From assembly GCA_946480685.1 (NCBI GenBank), contig CAMLLI010000266.1, forward strand, positions 1-6,517: 6,517 bases of DNA. The letters run 5' to 3'. The translations under genes and the position numbers were made by a program. This document shows, piece by piece, positions 4,554 to 6,517 of this stretch; position 1 is the first letter of the stretch, and every line of letters starts with the position of its first letter. Origin of the DNA: an uncultured Flammeovirgaceae bacterium. GTDB taxonomy: Bacteria > Bacteroidota > Bacteroidia > Cytophagales > Cyclobacteriaceae. The notes below the pieces were generated by a model. It saw only the letters and a list, made by a program, of their open reading frames with translations, searched no databases and had not been told where the DNA came from.

Positions 4554-6446
4554 TTACTCTTCACTTATATAAGTAAAATTGCCGTTATCGGTCATGTATT
4601 TTTTGTAGAGTTTCTGATACTTGTTGTCTGAATCCTTGATCTCTTTGCCGTTAATTCTGATCGAACCGTCTTTGCTCCAGTTTATCTCTTTTATCTTTTC
4701 ATCTTTCTTCAGATAGCCATCCTTCACGAGTTCTTTGGCAAGTTCCGCTTCAAACTTCTTCATGTTTTCTTCCTGCTCCTTTAGCTTCAGTTCGAGGCGC
4801 TGCATTTGCTGTTGGTGATCCTTTTCCCAGCGCTTCATGCTTTCTTCCTGAACGGCCATGGCCTTCTCCACAGTAGCCATTGCTTCTTCGCGAATGGCCA
4901 TTTCCTGCTCGACTGCTGCTAACTTTTGTGATAACCTCATTTCATCTAATTCGACACGAAGCTCGTCAAGATGCTTGTCGTCATATTTACTCTTCAGCTC
5001 TTCCATCATCTTGTCGAAGTCCTCGCCATGCGCCTTATAGAACTCACTGAATTTTTCCTTGAAAGATTCTTCAAACTCCTGCGTAGCCTTCTCCCATTGA
5101 TGATCGCTCCACTCAAAGGCGGGAACAGCCGGTATAGGGGGTATACTATCGAGGTGTATATCCATAGTCATCATCGCGGGGAATGCAGGGAAATCGGGGA
5201 AGTCTGGTATAGATGGTATTTCCATCGTAACGTCCGGCGGAGCTATAGGAGCCAGAATGTCTTCATCACCTTCGCGGCTCTCAACAACTTCTTCATGCGT
5301 ATTGCCATTCTCATCTGTTGTGGTAATTACCTTTCGGGAATAGCTCGCAGATTTATTTTTGTTTTTGATTATCGTATCCGACTGTATTTGTTTCTCATCG
5401 TCTCCTATATGTCGGATGGTTGATTTTTCGGAGCGACTCATCGTTAACCACGATGCGCACATTAACCCTACCACCAGCAGCGCAACCGGGATGATCCTGT
5501 CACGGCCAGAATAATTTTTTACAGATCTTTCCATAAGTCTTTTGATTCGTTTGAGTAACAGATTTTTATTTTCAGCAAGCGATAATGCTATACCTGCCTG
5601 ACTAAGTCTTGCTTCTTCCAATTGTACCAATGCCGCTGCATATAGTTTCGCATTGCCGGTGCGACTCACCACAGCATCATCACAACAATGTTCCCGCTCG
5701 TTACGAATGATAGTTGATAAAATCCATACGAAGGGATTGAAGAATAAGAATGCTTCCATGAACATCTGGAATAAATTCACGAGATAATCATGTCGTTTGA
5801 TGTGAACGAGCTCGTGCAAAAAGATGGCTTCGAGTTGATCGGCAGTGAGTCCGCTGAGCATGCCCGTGGGTATAATGATCAGTGGTTTGATATACCCGAG
5901 CACAATCGGGGCGTGTATCCGTACTGATTGTGCCAACGCAATAGAACGGTGTATATTAAGTTGTGCAGCCAGTAATTGTATCCGCTCGTTCCATTCATCA
6001 GTCATAGCAAGCGAGTCTCTGCGCAGCACCGATACATATATACCGGCTCCGGCCACTCGCAGCAAAAAGAAAATAGCCCCGGCAAACCAGCAGACTATAA
6101 ACCATTTCATGTTGGCATCCATAAACTGCCTGACGATTGCCAGTAAACTATCCGGAGTGTTGTCTGTGATATGATAGGTATAGCCTGATGATGCAGTGAG
6201 GGTATAAATCGCAGATGGTATATGTTCCGAAGTATATACCTGTGTGAACGTAATGCCAATGGTTGCTACCAGTATTAATAGTCCTGCTAATGCAACGCTA
6301 TAGCGGTAACCGGATGCGCGCAAGGGTATAATTCTAAGCAACAGCGCTACGATGCCCGTTATGATAAGCCCCTGCCAAAGCGAATGAACGAGCGTCCATC
6401 CCAGTGCTTCCGCTATCGATGATGAAAGAAAATCAGGTATAGTCAT
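4554..6446 (-). CDS. M56-family (BlaR1-type) membrane metalloprotease with atypical periplasmic region
   Basis: This 630-aa protein starts with the family-typical LGWTLVHSLWQG (15-26). Hydrophobic segments lie near 14-39, 49-70, 115-140, 222-247 and 318-335. The M56 signature APIVLGYIKPLIIIPTGM (179-196) is followed by the zinc motif HELVH (211-215) and the downstream block EREHCCDD (250-257), expected to supply the remaining metal ligand. In BlaR1/MecR1 this cytoplasmic protease leads to removal of the repressor BlaI/MecI. Here residues 336-630, predicted periplasmic, contain no penicillin-binding SxxK sensor domain. Instead there is a proline-rich stretch (about 400-443), a long charged coiled coil (about 450-580) and a terminal KDGSIRINGKEIKD segment. 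The start overlaps the stop of a BlaI-type gene (ATGA) and has a complete Shine-Dalgarno sequence, indicating translational coupling. The catalytic residues look intact. The sensed signal is unknown; calling it a beta-lactam receptor would not be supported. Confidence 0.88.
   Translation of the reverse strand: MTIPDFLSSSIAEALGWTLVHSLWQGLIITGIVALLLRIIPLRASGYRYSVALAGLLILVATIGITFTQVYTSEHIPSAIYTLTASSGYTYHITDNTPDSLLAIVRQFMDANMKWFIVCWFAGAIFFLLRVAGAGIYVSVLRRDSLAMTDEWNERIQLLAAQLNIHRSIALAQSVRIHAPIVLGYIKPLIIIPTGMLSGLTADQLEAIFLHELVHIKRHDYLVNLFQMFMEAFLFFNPFVWILSTIIRNEREHCCDDAVVSRTGNAKLYAAALVQLEEARLSQAGIALSLAENKNLLLKRIKRLMERSVKNYSGRDRIIPVALLVVGLMCASWLTMSRSEKSTIRHIGDDEKQIQSDTIIKNKNKSASYSRKVITTTDENGNTHEEVVESREGDEDILAPIAPPDVTMEIPSIPDFPDFPAFPAMMTMDIHLDSIPPIPAVPAFEWSDHQWEKATQEFEESFKEKFSEFYKAHGEDFDKMMEELKSKYDDKHLDELRVELDEMRLSQKLAAVEQEMAIREEAMATVEKAMAVQEESMKRWEKDHQQQMQRLELKLKEQEENMKKFEAELAKELVKDGYLKKDEKIKEINWSKDGSIRINGKEIKDSDNKYQKLYKKYMTDNGNFTYISEE
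4836..4901 (-). repeat. 21-bp periodic coding repeat (methionine heptads)
   Basis: Inside the M56 coiled coil, GCCAT recurs at 4855, 4876 and 4897, a 21-bp period. The encoded residues M516, M523, M530 and M537 are spaced exactly seven apart in an E/A/K-rich context (EEAMATVEKAMAVQEESM). This is a degenerate heptad duplication placing methionine at one core position of the coiled coil. Confidence 0.6.
5112..5216 (-). other. Proline-rich linker region of M56 protein
   Basis: Residues 411-445 of the M56 protein are a proline-rich stretch with spaced I/F-P units (PSIPDFPDFPAFPA, then SIPPIPAVPAF). It links the last membrane segment and a polar stretch to the coiled coil. It is likely extended and could span part of the cell wall or serve as a binding ligand; that role is inference. 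Confidence 0.55.
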
Positions 6447-6517
6447 GATTCACCTCCTTCAAGTTTTTCCAGGTATTTTTTGATCTCGTGAAGTTCTTCT
6501 TTCGAAGATTTTTTATT
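6443..6517 (-). CDS. BlaI/MecI-type repressor, C-terminal fragment (cut by window edge)
   Basis: Only the last 24 codons and the stop are in the window: NKKSSKEELHEIKKYLEKLE then GGES. The charged helix following a KEEL-type turn resembles the C-terminal dimerisation end of BlaI/MecI/CopY-family winged-helix repressors, whose genes normally precede M56 genes. The TGA stop (6443-6445) overlaps the M56 ATG as ATGA. The DNA-binding domain, promoter and operator lie outside the window. Identification rests mainly on context, because 24 residues are too few for a firm family call. Confidence 0.65.
   Translation of the reverse strand, partial: NKKSSKEELHEIKKYLEKLEGGES
6450..6459 (-). promoter_or_regulatory. 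Full-length Shine-Dalgarno for the M56 gene
   Basis: The minus strand reads AAGGAGGTGA, then ATC, then ATG. AAGGAGGT is a complete complement to the anti-Shine-Dalgarno core, with GGAGG six bases from the start. It sits inside the last codons of the BlaI-type gene (E-G-G-E). Other genes in the window have no such site, so initiation here is probably coupled to or tuned relative to the repressor gene. Confidence 0.7.

Noticed and set aside
4971..5423. A 150-aa plus-strand open frame opposite the M56 coiled-coil region
   Set aside because: It is antisense to a clearly coding region whose biased codons keep the opposite frame open. The product has no recognisable features.
4554..6446. Naming the M56 protein blaR1 (beta-lactam receptor)
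   Set aside because: The periplasmic part lacks a penicillin-binding domain with SxxK-type motifs, so only the M56/BlaR1-type protease part is supported.

Overview
The window looks like chromosomal DNA of a Bacteroidota species (Cytophagales/Chitinophagales-like). Reasons: moderate GC by eye, an exact TAnnTTTG promoter box just upstream of rlmN, AT-rich translation starts without Shine-Dalgarno sequences for most genes, a DUF1611 + dipeptide-epimerase-like gene pair, and a BlaI/M56 regulator pair. No species call is possible from this sequence alone.

Layout. (1) 1-80: tail region after rlmN with a possible hairpin. (2) 81-1127, minus: rlmN, the radical-SAM adenine-C2 methyltransferase of 23S rRNA/tRNA, with a promoter box so close that the transcript is probably nearly leaderless. 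(3) 1205-1839, minus: a two-gene cluster made of a secreted lipocalin-like small protein followed 13 nt later by a small charged ORF that appears broken by a single-base frameshift. (4) 1840-1962: a 123-bp divergent spacer. (5) 1963-4144, plus: an operon of a DUF1611 (DgcN-family) P-loop protein and an enolase-superfamily dipeptide epimerase-like enzyme (DgcA-like), 31 bp apart. It probably handles D-amino-acid or murein-derived peptide substrates. (6) 4145-4553: a convergent intergenic region filled by two tandem 179-bp copies (plus a truncated third) of an inverted-repeat-rich, REP/MITE-like element. (7) 4554-6517, minus: the 3' end of a BlaI/MecI-type repressor gene overlapping by 4 nt a 630-aa M56 (BlaR1-type) membrane metalloprotease. 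Its periplasmic part is not a penicillin-binding sensor but a proline-rich and coiled-coil region.

How the parts fit: in the BlaI-M56 pair, the membrane protease would be expected to sense an envelope signal and relieve BlaI repression, by analogy with BlaR1/BlaI. The signal is unknown here because the beta-lactam sensor is missing. The DUF1611/epimerase operon runs convergently toward it, with only the repeat block between. No wholly new system is evident. The most interesting items are the tandem structured repeat, the sensor-swapped M56 protein, the frameshifted small gene, and the DUF1611/epimerase pair, whose epimerase keeps dipeptide-binding residues.
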